Source: Phycisphaerales bacterium
GTDB taxonomy: Bacteria; Planctomycetota; Phycisphaerae; UBA1845
Assembly: GCA_020353195.1 (NCBI GenBank)
Contig: CP070691.1
Coordinates: 1,305,625 to 1,340,616 of the forward strand
Length of the DNA stretch: 34,992 nt
Direction: 5' to 3'
Shown in pieces: positions 10,601 through 18,243 of this stretch. How positions within the stretch are numbered: position 1 is the stretch's first letter; every line of letters starts with the position of its first letter. A program made the position numbers and the translations under genes. Below the pieces are notes generated by a model. The model was not told the origin of the DNA and did not search any database. It worked only from the letters and a program-made list of their open reading frames with translations.

Positions 10601-11673
10601 ATCCAGCCCACACCCAGCGGGTCCTCGAACCCGTCAGTCGCCAGATTCAGGAAATACGTGCACGAGCCGGTTGCGCAATTGACCGGACCGAGCGAATCGC
10701 CGCACACCACCTGGGTGTCGTCGATGAAGTCATCTTCGTTGCAGTCATTCCAGGCCTCGCCCGCCAGCTCAATCCGCAGGTACGAATCGTCACCGTACCA
10801 GACTCTCCCGTCCGCCGCAGTGTAGATCCTGTCGCCGGGAGTGCTGCCGAACCCGTCCCCGTAGAAGGACCCGGGGGTCGAGCCGATCGTCGGGGCGCCG
10901 GCTGCACCGATGGTGAAGGTCATCGATACCGTATCGTTCAAGGCGAACGGCACGAACTGCCCGCCCACGACCTGACCGGTGTACACGCTCAGGAAGATCT
11001 GATCATTGCCGTCGTTGGACACCTCGAAGAAATACTCGCCCGGATCCGCTGCCCAGGATTGAGGCCCCGACTGTTCGCCGGCCAGCAGTGTTCCGTAGTA
11101 CAGCATCGCTCCGCCAAGGTAGGTGGTGTGCACCGGCTCGCCCGTGCCGGGCTTCTCAGTGAAGAAATCGTACGCCTCGACCAGCACGGCGACGTCATCG
11201 TAGTCCGTTGGCGGTCCGCCGCTGGCGTTCACCAGACCGATCTGGTTGACTTCGGTGACGGCGACGGTGAGCCCGGGGGGCAGGTCCAGGTAGTAATCAT
11301 TCCCCCAGCACCACGAGTCACCCGCATACCACTGACTCTGGGCCTGCCTGTAGAAAGTGTAGGTCGCCAGAGAATCACGCAGGCCGCCGGTATCGGGCAG
11401 CTCGTCGTGACGGATCGGGACGGACCGGAGCGCCGGAGGCTCCTGCTCGTCCATCTCCTGGCGAGGCAGCGCCTTGACCCTCTGCACCGCCCTTACGATG
11501 CGGTACTGCCTGCCGTTGTACGTCACATGCTCCGGCAGGTTGCCCGAAGTGGCCTTGACCACTACGTCCTTTTGCGGGCCCTCGGCCGCGCCGGCGGAAA
11601 GCGGAACCACCAGCAGGCTGACGGCAACCAACGCTGTTGCCATCCAAAAACAGTTCGTTCGTAATTTTCTCAC
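7660..11673 (-). CDS. Giant secreted protein with D-x-N-G-x-P-D-E-C-D calcium-type repeats and dockerin-like C-terminus
   Basis: A 1337-residue exported protein of unknown function, probably cell-surface or extracellular. The GTG start at 11671-11673 follows AGGAGGA (minus strand, 11681-11687) by seven bases. An ATG at 11718 is in frame but would put the ribosome site inside the gene. A signal peptide (MATALVAVSLLVVPLSAGAAEG) follows. Roughly twenty short repeats such as DCNGNGVPDTCD occur in three clusters, near residues 309-511, 766-838 and 1085 to the end; they resemble thrombospondin type 3 and EF-loop calcium sites. Between them are globular, beta-rich segments, probably jelly-roll (inference). 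The last 60 residues contain FDGDDDIDLKDFQIFQRCF and LDGDAVVDYFDLEVFWWVF, a dockerin-like pair common at the ends of planctomycete exported proteins. Even numbers of paired cysteines fit an oxidising location. Confidence 0.9.
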   Translation of the reverse strand: MRKLRTNCFWMATALVAVSLLVVPLSAGAAEGPQKDVVVKATSGNLPEHVTYNGRQYRIVRAVQRVKALPRQEMDEQEPPALRSVPIRHDELPDTGGLRDSLATYTFYRQAQSQWYAGDSWCWGNDYYLDLPPGLTVAVTEVNQIGLVNASGGPPTDYDDVAVLVEAYDFFTEKPGTGEPVHTTYLGGAMLYYGTLLAGEQSGPQSWAADPGEYFFEVSNDGNDQIFLSVYTGQVVGGQFVPFALNDTVSMTFTIGAAGAPTIGSTPGSFYGDGFGSTPGDRIYTAADGRVWYGDDSYLRIELAGEAWNDCNEDDFIDDTQVVCGDSLGPVNCATGSCTYFLNLATDGFEDPLGVGWIVPGACDFTPDNGIPDECDTADCNSNGVGDGLDIAGATSEDCNGNTVPDECEIDVNSTAPGGPFFCYSNCNPDCNDDGIPDDCQLTDNDCNVNYIPDECELADGSDTDCDGNGLLDHCEHYGGDCNGNGQIDFCDIYYNWSVDANTNGVPDECDSGSYCFWPWDFNTDEGYVLGPIDGQPTAETDPEMQWVKAGGDGTGVFDVAELLDACNVDGWTLKIQGTSNDDRVNSPLYSLPEYMTEDASRQVLFFDYKVTNDATADATQVAVVDANEMEVVYLEFAVYDMSTNATPDLQNVIMVGDDGSGFVYIFTAPTDPTAFRWTVNVCDEIGIWLFKDGGSMQPTELGFTFGSAATTIWVTGGPGGGGQHMAQFDNTLNWTPSWSGGTAGQVHDFYMDNVQLCNLGADLPFPDCNFNGIHDTADIRAGAPDCNGNGTMDECEIIENRCLDCDRSGTLDSCEIDDNGGSGGAGGTLDTDANGILDVCQVDSYAAGTNGFESPDFVAGEDIGGQQGWWHRLLWHSTLGYADGIVNVDPGPSGWGQSLVIDPATAPGARGIGTPLYPDVETEPGIQEWSFKLQIDSTNYDLFDLFYMTLADFCDDGVRVSTTATHGRYSPLAGMIIYQDDDPIEPFKLEVWNRDSETMLRWWDTSLGWGLDQPLNLRMRVSTSRGQMEVVKSASERQTLYQTVPYNWGKSPLAPGQVTRNMIFHGNDPTSLRYIDNVYYRDGKDCDRDDRYDQEAIDAGLVADENSDNIPDRCQDCNDDCVFYNLGLKEGIPTDPNCLDPLEILAGANDCDGNGVPDTCDVNTNNIGWFTTTVGIYNSCDEAMWNGVDPLPADCFISRAGCDVYLVDEGTGARTQLCDCGDDQGNAPGDGIPDNCQYTSYSLEDCNENGIIDGCDIAAGTSDDVDANGVPDECLDCNGADFDGDDDIDLKDFQIFQRCFVEGPTAAGCECTDLDGDAVVDYFDLEVFWWVFFGPI

Positions 11674-11857
11674 GGTCCGTTCCTCCTGTTCCAATTGATG
11701 AAGTGCACGGGCGGGCATCGCCTCGTGCGCCTCAACGCCAAACTCCGGCCCGGGCTCCGCACCTTGACCGGGACCAAACCGTCCTTCCGACTCAGGAAGT
11801 AAATGCGCAAAGAATTGCCGCTTCTACCCGCCTCTTTTGTCCCAACGCATCTTCCTT

Positions 11858-11895
11858 CCTGTTAAATCCGATAAATAACAGGCTAACGCCCTGTT
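11858..11895. promoter_or_regulatory. Three CCTGTT/AACAGG half-sites
   Basis: CCTGTT at 11858-11863, its complement AACAGG at 11877-11882 and CCTGTT again at 11890-11895 form two overlapping inverted repeats, with spacers of 13 and 7 bases in an AT-rich stretch. They lie about 185-220 bases upstream of the giant secreted gene. This may be an operator. Confidence 0.3.
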
Positions 11896-12092
11896 GCACT
11901 CGCCTCTGACGCCACAATCCCCCCGCGCCCGGCAGCACACCCTCCTGTCGGGCACTGTGACACCCATCCAATTGCCCATTCTAATGGCCCAAGACGAGCA
12001 CTTCAAGGCCGTCGCATACATTTTGTCCCGCCCGGACACGTGTTGGAGGACCGCAACGCCGTGACTCTACCCACCGCAACCGCGGTGCAATA

Positions 12093-12114
12093 CAATGAAA
12101 AAGCAATGAAAAAG
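12093..12114 (+). repeat. Perfect tandem duplication of CAATGAAAAAG
   Basis: Two adjacent identical 11-mers, 12093-12103 and 12104-12114, about 80 bases before the FAH-family start codon. They are followed directly by the small GC hairpin at 12118-12132. It may be slippage, or part of the promoter or leader. Confidence 0.6.
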
Positions 12115-12191
12115 CGCCCCGGAGCGTCCGGGAAACGAGCCTGACTCGGACGGGCTCCTCGCGCGGTCCGAATCCGTGGGAGATCGCCGGC

Positions 12192-13013
12192 ATGACCAAG
12201 CTCATCCAATTCCTAGATGAACACCAGGAGAGAAAATGGGGACTCTGGGACGGGGACAAACAAGCGATTCCGCTGGAGGGCGATGTTTTCCAGTACTGCG
12301 GAAATCTGGGAGGTCTGGGGGCCGGGGTGACGGCGGTACGGGTGGCTCGGCTGCTGCCGCCAGTGCCGGTTCCACCGCCCAACGTCTTCGGGATCGGGTT
12401 GAACTATCGGCAGCACGCAGCGGAAACCGGCGCGGTCCCGCCCGAGAATCCGCTGATCTTCATCAAGGCCTCCACCACCGTCATCGGGCCGGGGGACCCG
12501 ATCGTTCTGCCCCGGTCCGCTCCGCATGAGGTCGATTTCGAAGCGGAACTGGCGATCGTCATCGGCAAGACGGCCCGATCGGTGCCGGCATCCTCGGTCG
12601 CCGACTACGTGCTGGGCTACACCTGCGCGAACGACGTGACGGCGCGGGATTGCCAGAAGCGGCTGGATGGTCAGTGGGCTCGGGGCAAGAGCTTCGACAC
12701 GTTCTGCCCTTTGGGACCCTGCCTCGTCTCGCCTGACGAGTTTGACCCCGCAGACGCGGATATTATCGGCATACGAAACGGTCGGCGGATGCAAAAGGGC
12801 CACACGTCGGACATGATCTTTTCCAGCGAGCGGCTGGTAAGTTATCTATCAGAGCAGTTCACGCTGCTGCCGGGGACCGTGATCTGCACGGGGACACCGG
12901 CGGGCGTCGGTGTGGCACGGAAGCCGCCCGTGTTCCTCGAGCCGGGGGACCTTGTCACGGTCCGTGTCGGGGGGATCGGCGAACTGGCGAATCCGGTGGT
13001 GGCGGACCGGTAA
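12192..13013 (+). CDS. Fumarylacetoacetate hydrolase (FAH) family protein
   Basis: Metal-dependent enzyme that cleaves or decarboxylates beta-diketo or enol acids, usually in aromatic or sugar-acid catabolism; the substrate is not predictable. Family signatures appear in order over 273 residues: GIGLNYRQHAAETG, the metal-binding acidic segment EVDFEAELAIVIGK, YTCANDVTARDCQ, GKSFDTFCPLGP and GTVICTGTPAGVG near the C-terminus. The first 60 residues are the short N-terminal domain seen in the two-domain bacterial members. The ATG at 12192 follows a GGGAG about nine bases upstream. It is followed 42 bases later by the promoter of the next gene, so the two are probably separate transcripts. Confidence 0.92.
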   Translation: MTKLIQFLDEHQERKWGLWDGDKQAIPLEGDVFQYCGNLGGLGAGVTAVRVARLLPPVPVPPPNVFGIGLNYRQHAAETGAVPPENPLIFIKASTTVIGPGDPIVLPRSAPHEVDFEAELAIVIGKTARSVPASSVADYVLGYTCANDVTARDCQKRLDGQWARGKSFDTFCPLGPCLVSPDEFDPADADIIGIRNGRRMQKGHTSDMIFSSERLVSYLSEQFTLLPGTVICTGTPAGVGVARKPPVFLEPGDLVTVRVGGIGELANPVVADR

Positions 13014-13055
13014 CAGAAAAGGCTGCGCGCTTGAGCACCGTGGCTGTAGAATGAA

Positions 13056-13084
13056 TTGACGGACTTCTGGGGCGGACATATAAA
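13056..13084 (+). promoter_or_regulatory. Strong sigma-70-like promoter of the FG-GAP lipoprotein gene
   Basis: TTGACG (13056-13061) and TATAAA (13079-13084) are separated by exactly 17 bases, each matching consensus at five of six positions. Transcription would begin near 13091, giving a leader of about 130 bases before the start at 13221. Confidence 0.65.
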
Positions 13085-13220
13085 TCACTGGAGGAGAAGC
13101 GCTGCCAGAGTCTGTACGGGCAGCCGGAGGGGGAGATGCGCCCCTGCGTTCGAGCCCGACGTGCAGCCTGGCCATGTTGACTGTCAAACGACCTGCCGAA
13201 ACGGCCCGGAGTATTTCCCG

Positions 13221-16200
13221 ATGACAAGCAATCGAGCGTGGAACTGGCATCGCAAGTACACAGCGATGGTGTTGGCCGGTGTGATGGCGGCCGTCTTGCC
13301 GGCGGCACTCATAAGTTGCGGGCTCGGCGACCGCGGAAGCGGTGGCGGTGATGGGGGCGAACCACCCACCGGGGATCCGCTGGGCGGCGCGATCCTGCTC
13401 TATGCGAACAAGCAGATCGCGCAGGGGATAAGCGTGCCCTACACGACGCCCGCATCGGCCACGAACCTGCGGGCATTCCGCGTGCCGGCATCGGGCACGG
13501 GCCCGACGGCGGAGGAAACCGGCGACGAGGTCGTGATTGCACCGCCGCCGACGCTGCTGCCGGGCGAGAAGCAGACGTTCTGGTTCGGGGTCGAGGGCGT
13601 GCCGTTGGGGCCCTACTTCGTCGGCATTCGCTACGTGCTGAACGGGCGCGAGGTCAGGGTGCGCAGTGATTACACGATTACGGTGACGGGGCTGCCGGTG
13701 CCGGTCTTTGTGCGTCCGGCCAGCAGCCGGAGCGTGTATGACGAGCTGCTGGAGGTTCGGGTCACCGTCGGCGATTCGAGCAGCACGGTTGACTGGCGCC
13801 TGTTCTACGTGCAGGTGGACGAGCCGACCGAGGACGTGCCCGCCGATCGACTGGGCGTTGCGATCGGGCAAGGGCGTGGCACCGGGATATCCACGTTCTG
13901 GAACGTGGTGGGCGTCGCGCCTGAGCGGTACCGGCTGGGGGTCTCCATCACGGATTCCGGGCAGGCGATCGACGATACGGTACGGGCGGGGCTGGAGGAG
14001 CGGATTATCACGGTGTTCAATGCGTACGTGATCACCGTGCTGGATGAGGCCCCGGATTCGCTCCGGCCGACAATCGAGGTTACGGAGCCGGCCTCCGACG
14101 TTTCCGTGGGGTTCGGGATTGACACGGTTTCGGTTGAGTTCGAAGGCAACATTTTCGAGAGAGACCCGGTCGATCCGCGCATCGACGTGTTCATTGACAC
14201 GAATGGTGCGTACCTCGGAGACGAGACCGTCTTCGCCGGCGGATTGAGCGTGGACGAAACGAAAGCGACGCTCGACACGTCGAACCTGGCGGAGGGGACG
14301 TACTACGTCGGCGCGGTCATCTACGACGGGATCAACGCGCCCGGGGTCGGCTACGCGCCGGGGATGGTTGACGTGGTGCGCAGCCCCAGCCTGACAGTGA
14401 CCAGTCCGGACGTTGCCATGAACCGCAGACCCGGATCGGTCGTGGACGTCAACTGGAGGACGAACCTGCCCGACGATGCGGGTGAGGTGGACGTGTTCCT
14501 CAGACAGATGATCAACGAGGACGGGGACTTGAGCGCCACGGAGATCGAGGTTCTCGACCCGCAGCCGCTTTCAGTCACCAGCGCTTCGTTCACGGCGGAC
14601 GAAACGGGCATCTTCGTCGTGTTCGTGCGGATCAAGTTGGACGAGGGCGGTGCGCCGCTCGTCGAGGAAGCGCCGGCGTGGGTCAAGGTCACCACCCGTC
14701 CGACGGTCTTCTGGGTGGGCGATCTGGCCAGTCCGCCGGACTCCGAGGCGTCGGACGACGACGTGCCGATTCCGCCTGACGCCCCGCCGGCAGGGGTGTT
14801 CGAGGGAGCGCTGTTCGCAGGGCACAACTTCGAGGACAACTGCGGCTCGGGCTTCATGAACGTCGAGGATCGGGAGGAAACCGGCGTTCGCCGGGGCGAG
14901 GACTACAACGGCGACGGTGTCGATGACTTCATAATCCTCGCCCGGTCCGCCAAGCCGGAGTTTCTGAACCCGAACGGTATCGGGGTCGGCGAGGCTTACC
15001 TGGTCCGTGGTCGGCGCGCGTCACAAGGCCGCTTCGCCGGTTCGTACAACGTCAACCGCGTCGGCACCACGCAACTGCCCGGGACGGTCTTGACCGGCGT
15101 CGACACCTCGGGCAGCAACACGCTCGGCATCATGTCGGTCACGCGCGTGAGCGATGTCGACGGCGACGAACTCGATGAGCTGATCTTCAGCTTCCCGTGG
15201 ACCTACAACTCCGGCAGGCGGGAGTCTGACCTCGCCCGAAACGGGCACTTCACGCACGGCGGCGTGGTGATCGTCAGCAGCCAGGACCCGGAGGTGAGTG
15301 AGTCGGAAGAGACGACGCTCAGCGGGCGTGTCCCGCTTGACGCCGTCGGGCAGCAGTTCATTTGGGAGTCGGTCGGCCCCGAGCCGGGCGACGGTCTACG
15401 GTGCGGCGAGAGTTGCTGGACCGCCGACCTCTGGCAGGAGTTTGAGGACACCGAATGTCCGGATCCGGAGACGCCGGATCTTCTGGCCGCCCGCGTGGGA
15501 TGCGTCCGCGGCAGTGACGACATCTGGGACAGCGTGATCGAGCCCACCTTCGGGTTCGGCAACACGCTGACCGGGTTGTATTACAACGTCCTGGGGCTGT
15601 GTGGGGTCCCCGCGGAGTCTCCCTGCCCGACCTGCGCGGACCTGCCTGACGAACCCTACGGTGCTGATGGGTATCCCCCCATCGCGCCGGAGATCCTGGG
15701 TGCCGAGGGCTGGGATAACGCCCATATGGACTGTGGGGATGTGGACTTCGCAACCCTCACCGTCGAGCTTTACTGCGATCAGTTCGACCGTTTGACTGGG
15801 GAGCCGCAGCAGAGCGCTTTCGACAACCAGGCGGGCGAGTTCGCTGCCTCGTGCATGTTCCGCTACCTGGACGCGTCCGGCGACGACTGCCAGGAGGAGC
15901 TGATCATGGCGATCGCCCGGACGGGCCGGGCGTACGCTCCGTTTCCCGGTGCCCTGCGCACGGGGTACTTCCGGGATCGCCTGGCGGGTGCCGAGAGCGG
16001 CGATGACGGAGTCGTCTGGAACAAGCCGCTTGCCCCGTTCGGCGCCCGGATCATCGGACGCGAGCCGACGGCTGCTTGGAGTTTGAGTGGGGCGGAGGCC
16101 GGCATCTGGCCTGGCGAGGGGGTGTTCGGATTCTCGGTGACGCAGAGCGGCGATTTCCTGGTCATGAGCGCTCCGCGGCGGGGGACGTCATGGCCATTCG

Positions 16201-17678
16201 AAGATCCTCCCACCACCTTGGATGATCTTAACTTTGCGATACGCGGGACCGGCTACATCACGGATCTGAAGGACCTGTGGACGCTGGGGCTGGTGGACGG
16301 CAGCGAATCGCCCGACGTTTCGTTGATCCCGCCCAAGCCGCACATGTACTTGGCCGGCGGCGGCGGCCACAGCGGCCGCCCGGTGAATCGAGTCGGTGAC
16401 GACTGCCTTCGGTCGGACATTTTCCGGACGGACCTGACGTACAGCAGAGGGTTCGAGACCCTCGGCGGCGGGCTGTACATCAGCGGGCGCATCGGCGACC
16501 ACATCCGCCACGTGAGGGGCATTCCGGACTTCAACACCGACGGACGGTCGGATATCGCGATCGGCGCGCCGGAGGCGAACCCGTACGCAACGCTCGCGAG
16601 CCCGACGATCAGCCAGGACGGGGCGGTGTACGTGCTGTATCGCCGGGCCCCGTCGCTGGAGGGCAACTACAACCTGGACAACCTCGCACTGGCTCCGAGC
16701 GATCCGCTTCGGCTGGCCGGCGTGTACATCAAGGGCCCAGAGGGCGCGGAAGATCGATTCGGAGAAGTCATCGTCGGCGGGGTCGACTTCGGAGGCAACG
16801 AGACGGCGACGACGCCGGGCAACCAGGCGCCCGAACTCGTTGTTGCCAGCCCGTATGCGGACAGCGACCGGGGCGAGGTGTGGATCGTGTTCCCGGGCAC
16901 GCGCGAGGATCCCCTGATCACGCCAACGAGCGGTGCCTCGATTGACGACTTGCTGGCGGATCGAAAGGTGGCCCGCATCAGGGGGAGTCAGGCGGGCGAT
17001 CTGTTCGGGTTCAACATGGCCAACGCGGGCGACATCGACGGCGACGGGCTCAACGATCTGCTGATCGCGGCGCCGGGCGCCACGCCGAAGTTCGACTCCA
17101 CTCCGTTCGACGGCAACGACGCTCTGGACGCGAACGGAATCGACCGCGAGCCGCCGTTCGGGGTGGCCGACGACATCGACGGGCCGCTCGGTATTCCCGA
17201 CGGCACCGTCAACGAGTTCGACCGACTGGCGGGGGCCGGCGTGGTCTACGTGGTTCTCAGCGGGGCGGACACGACCGATTGGGCGGCCGATGACACCAAG
17301 GCGATGGAGATTTCCATCGATAAGATCGGGTCGGCGGAGTTGCCCGGGTTCATCATCGCGGGGCGCCGCGTCGACGACCAGCTAGGCGGCGGTCGAGCCA
17401 GCCAGGACAACTGCCACAAGCTGTCGCTGCATGACTCGACGGGTGGAACCGCAGACTGCAATTGCCTGGCGGGCATGATACCCGACGTCTGCGCGCCGCG
17501 GGACTCCTGGGACGCCGGGCGGTCGCTGGGCCTGGCCGGCGCCGGCGACGTCGACGACGACGGGCACGGCGACGTGCTGATCGGGTCGATTCTGGCCGAC
17601 CCGCGGGTGGATCCGGACACCGGTAGCGGAACCGTCAACGGCGGTGAAGCGTATCTGATCTACGGGTTCAGCCGGTAG
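13221..17678 (+). CDS. Large FG-GAP (integrin alpha-like propeller) lipoprotein
   Basis: A 1485-residue envelope protein, probably displayed on an outer surface, of unknown partner. The ATG at 13221 gives a lipoprotein signal: basic n-region, hydrophobic segment and lipobox LISC with C33 as the lipidated cysteine, then a Gly/Ser-rich tether. The frame is open back to a TTG at 13056, but that is the -35 box. The first 500 residues look like beta-sandwich domains (VEVTEP-like and SPDVAMN segments). FG-GAP calcium loops follow at about 561 (DYNGDGVDDF), 644 (DVDGDELDELIFSFP), 1103 (DFNTDGRSDIAIGAP), 1272 (DIDGDGLNDLLIAAPGA) and 1443 (DVDDDGHGDVLIG). A cysteine-rich segment lies in between. Such propellers often bind ligands or polysaccharides. 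A clear terminator follows. Confidence 0.9.
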   Translation: MTSNRAWNWHRKYTAMVLAGVMAAVLPAALISCGLGDRGSGGGDGGEPPTGDPLGGAILLYANKQIAQGISVPYTTPASATNLRAFRVPASGTGPTAEETGDEVVIAPPPTLLPGEKQTFWFGVEGVPLGPYFVGIRYVLNGREVRVRSDYTITVTGLPVPVFVRPASSRSVYDELLEVRVTVGDSSSTVDWRLFYVQVDEPTEDVPADRLGVAIGQGRGTGISTFWNVVGVAPERYRLGVSITDSGQAIDDTVRAGLEERIITVFNAYVITVLDEAPDSLRPTIEVTEPASDVSVGFGIDTVSVEFEGNIFERDPVDPRIDVFIDTNGAYLGDETVFAGGLSVDETKATLDTSNLAEGTYYVGAVIYDGINAPGVGYAPGMVDVVRSPSLTVTSPDVAMNRRPGSVVDVNWRTNLPDDAGEVDVFLRQMINEDGDLSATEIEVLDPQPLSVTSASFTADETGIFVVFVRIKLDEGGAPLVEEAPAWVKVTTRPTVFWVGDLASPPDSEASDDDVPIPPDAPPAGVFEGALFAGHNFEDNCGSGFMNVEDREETGVRRGEDYNGDGVDDFIILARSAKPEFLNPNGIGVGEAYLVRGRRASQGRFAGSYNVNRVGTTQLPGTVLTGVDTSGSNTLGIMSVTRVSDVDGDELDELIFSFPWTYNSGRRESDLARNGHFTHGGVVIVSSQDPEVSESEETTLSGRVPLDAVGQQFIWESVGPEPGDGLRCGESCWTADLWQEFEDTECPDPETPDLLAARVGCVRGSDDIWDSVIEPTFGFGNTLTGLYYNVLGLCGVPAESPCPTCADLPDEPYGADGYPPIAPEILGAEGWDNAHMDCGDVDFATLTVELYCDQFDRLTGEPQQSAFDNQAGEFAASCMFRYLDASGDDCQEELIMAIARTGRAYAPFPGALRTGYFRDRLAGAESGDDGVVWNKPLAPFGARIIGREPTAAWSLSGAEAGIWPGEGVFGFSVTQSGDFLVMSAPRRGTSWPFEDPPTTLDDLNFAIRGTGYITDLKDLWTLGLVDGSESPDVSLIPPKPHMYLAGGGGHSGRPVNRVGDDCLRSDIFRTDLTYSRGFETLGGGLYISGRIGDHIRHVRGIPDFNTDGRSDIAIGAPEANPYATLASPTISQDGAVYVLYRRAPSLEGNYNLDNLALAPSDPLRLAGVYIKGPEGAEDRFGEVIVGGVDFGGNETATTPGNQAPELVVASPYADSDRGEVWIVFPGTREDPLITPTSGASIDDLLADRKVARIRGSQAGDLFGFNMANAGDIDGDGLNDLLIAAPGATPKFDSTPFDGNDALDANGIDREPPFGVADDIDGPLGIPDGTVNEFDRLAGAGVVYVVLSGADTTDWAADDTKAMEISIDKIGSAELPGFIIAGRRVDDQLGGGRASQDNCHKLSLHDSTGGTADCNCLAGMIPDVCAPRDSWDAGRSLGLAGAGDVDDDGHGDVLIGSILADPRVDPDTGSGTVNGGEAYLIYGFSR

Positions 17679-17708
17679 GTGTCAGAAGGCCATTGACCGT
17701 TCATTCTC

Positions 17709-17749
17709 CGGGGCTGTGGCGATTGCTCGCGGCAGCCCCGGTTTTTTTC
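17709..17749 (+). terminator. Intrinsic terminator after the FG-GAP lipoprotein gene
   Basis: CCGGGGCTG (17709-17717) pairs perfectly with CAGCCCCGG (17734-17742) and is followed at once by seven T. It is 30 bases after the stop codon. It isolates the secA region from upstream transcription. Confidence 0.9.
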
Positions 17750-17774
17750 TGCCAGGTCGGGTTGCCGCGGCGCC

Positions 17775-17801
17775 TTTACGCGGGCGCCGATTGGGTATAA
17801 T
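17775..17801 (+). promoter_or_regulatory. Promoter of the secA unit, with TATAAT abutting the upstream ORF
   Basis: A perfect TATAAT lies at 17796-17801; TTTACG at 17775-17780 is a possible -35 with a short 15-base spacer. Transcription would begin at or next to the ATG at 17808, so the small ORF upstream of secA may be translated from a leaderless message. It lies just beyond the terminator at 17709-17749. Confidence 0.55.
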
Positions 17802-17807
17802 GGAAGG

Positions 17808-18164
17808 ATGATGCCGGTCGCGGAACGGGAATCTGGTTTTGGCGCTTCGGACCCGGTTGGCGCCGAGCGAGCGGGCTTGGGCGGGCTCAGCGTACTGGCG
17901 CTGGTGTCGGCCTATGTGTTGCTGGCGTCTCCGGAGCCGGTCCACGCGAACCGTCATTTTCGTAGCGGCGATGGCTCGCCGGCCCAGTCGGTAGCGGTGC
18001 CCGAGGTGGAGGCGGGGGTCACGGCCGCGCCGGCCGTCACGACCCCTTCGGCGTCCGTCGAGTTTCCTCCGCCGCTTCGCGACCCGATGGTGCTGGCGAC
18101 GGCGGTGCTTGCCCATCACCGGCTGGTGGTGATTTCCCTCCGTGGTGGCCTGCACGGCCCATAA
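17808..18164 (+). CDS. Small exported ORF upstream of secA, candidate SecM-like secretion monitor
   Basis: A 118-residue protein that I cannot assign by family. Residues 25-41 (GGLSVLALVSAYVLLAS) are a hydrophobic signal core, and V-H-A at 45-47 is a good signal-peptidase site. The mature part is rich in Ala, Val and Pro. It ends VVISLRGGLHGP and stop, which recalls the end of the E. coli SecM arrest peptide (VWISQAQGIRAGP), though the SecM arginine next to A-G-P is absent and one position is missing. Starts ATG ATG at 17808 and 17811 follow GGAAGG directly, with TATAAT five bases further up. The gene ends 79 bases before secA and shares its transcript. Position, signal peptide and ending all match what a secretion monitor needs. 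That it is translated, and that it stalls, is inference. Confidence 0.5.
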   Translation: MMPVAERESGFGASDPVGAERAGLGGLSVLALVSAYVLLASPEPVHANRHFRSGDGSPAQSVAVPEVEAGVTAAPAVTTPSASVEFPPPLRDPMVLATAVLAHHRLVVISLRGGLHGP

Positions 18165-18243
18165 CGCTCCCACCCCATTTCTGTTCGCGGTTCATCGTTT
18201 GTCGGTTCCTGTTCATCCTTTATCCATCCGGGGAGGACGTGTC

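Larger units (their letters stand above)
11674..12191. other. 518-base divergent intergenic region
   Basis: Separates the giant secreted gene (leftward) from the FAH-family gene (rightward). It holds the ribosome site of the former, three CCTGTT half-sites in an AT-richer patch at 11858-11895, a tandem 11-mer at 12093-12114 and a 6-bp hairpin (CCCGGA, loop GCG, TCCGGG) at 12118-12132. I found no convincing sigma-70 promoter pair for either gene and no RNA gene. Confidence 0.5.

Noticed and set aside
8476-11664. Very long plus-strand open frame (about 1060 codons) opposite the giant secreted gene
   Set aside because: It is the antisense of repetitive GC-rich codons. It has no signal peptide, recognisable domain or ribosome site, while the minus strand has all three.
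13056-13220. N-terminal extension of the FG-GAP lipoprotein back to TTG 13056
   Set aside because: The extension covers the -35 and -10 boxes and would bury the lipoprotein signal 55 residues inside the protein.
17682-18173. Minus-strand 163-codon frame opposite the small ORF upstream of secA
   Set aside because: Arg-rich low-complexity translation with no start signals; the plus-strand frame has a promoter, ribosome site and signal peptide.
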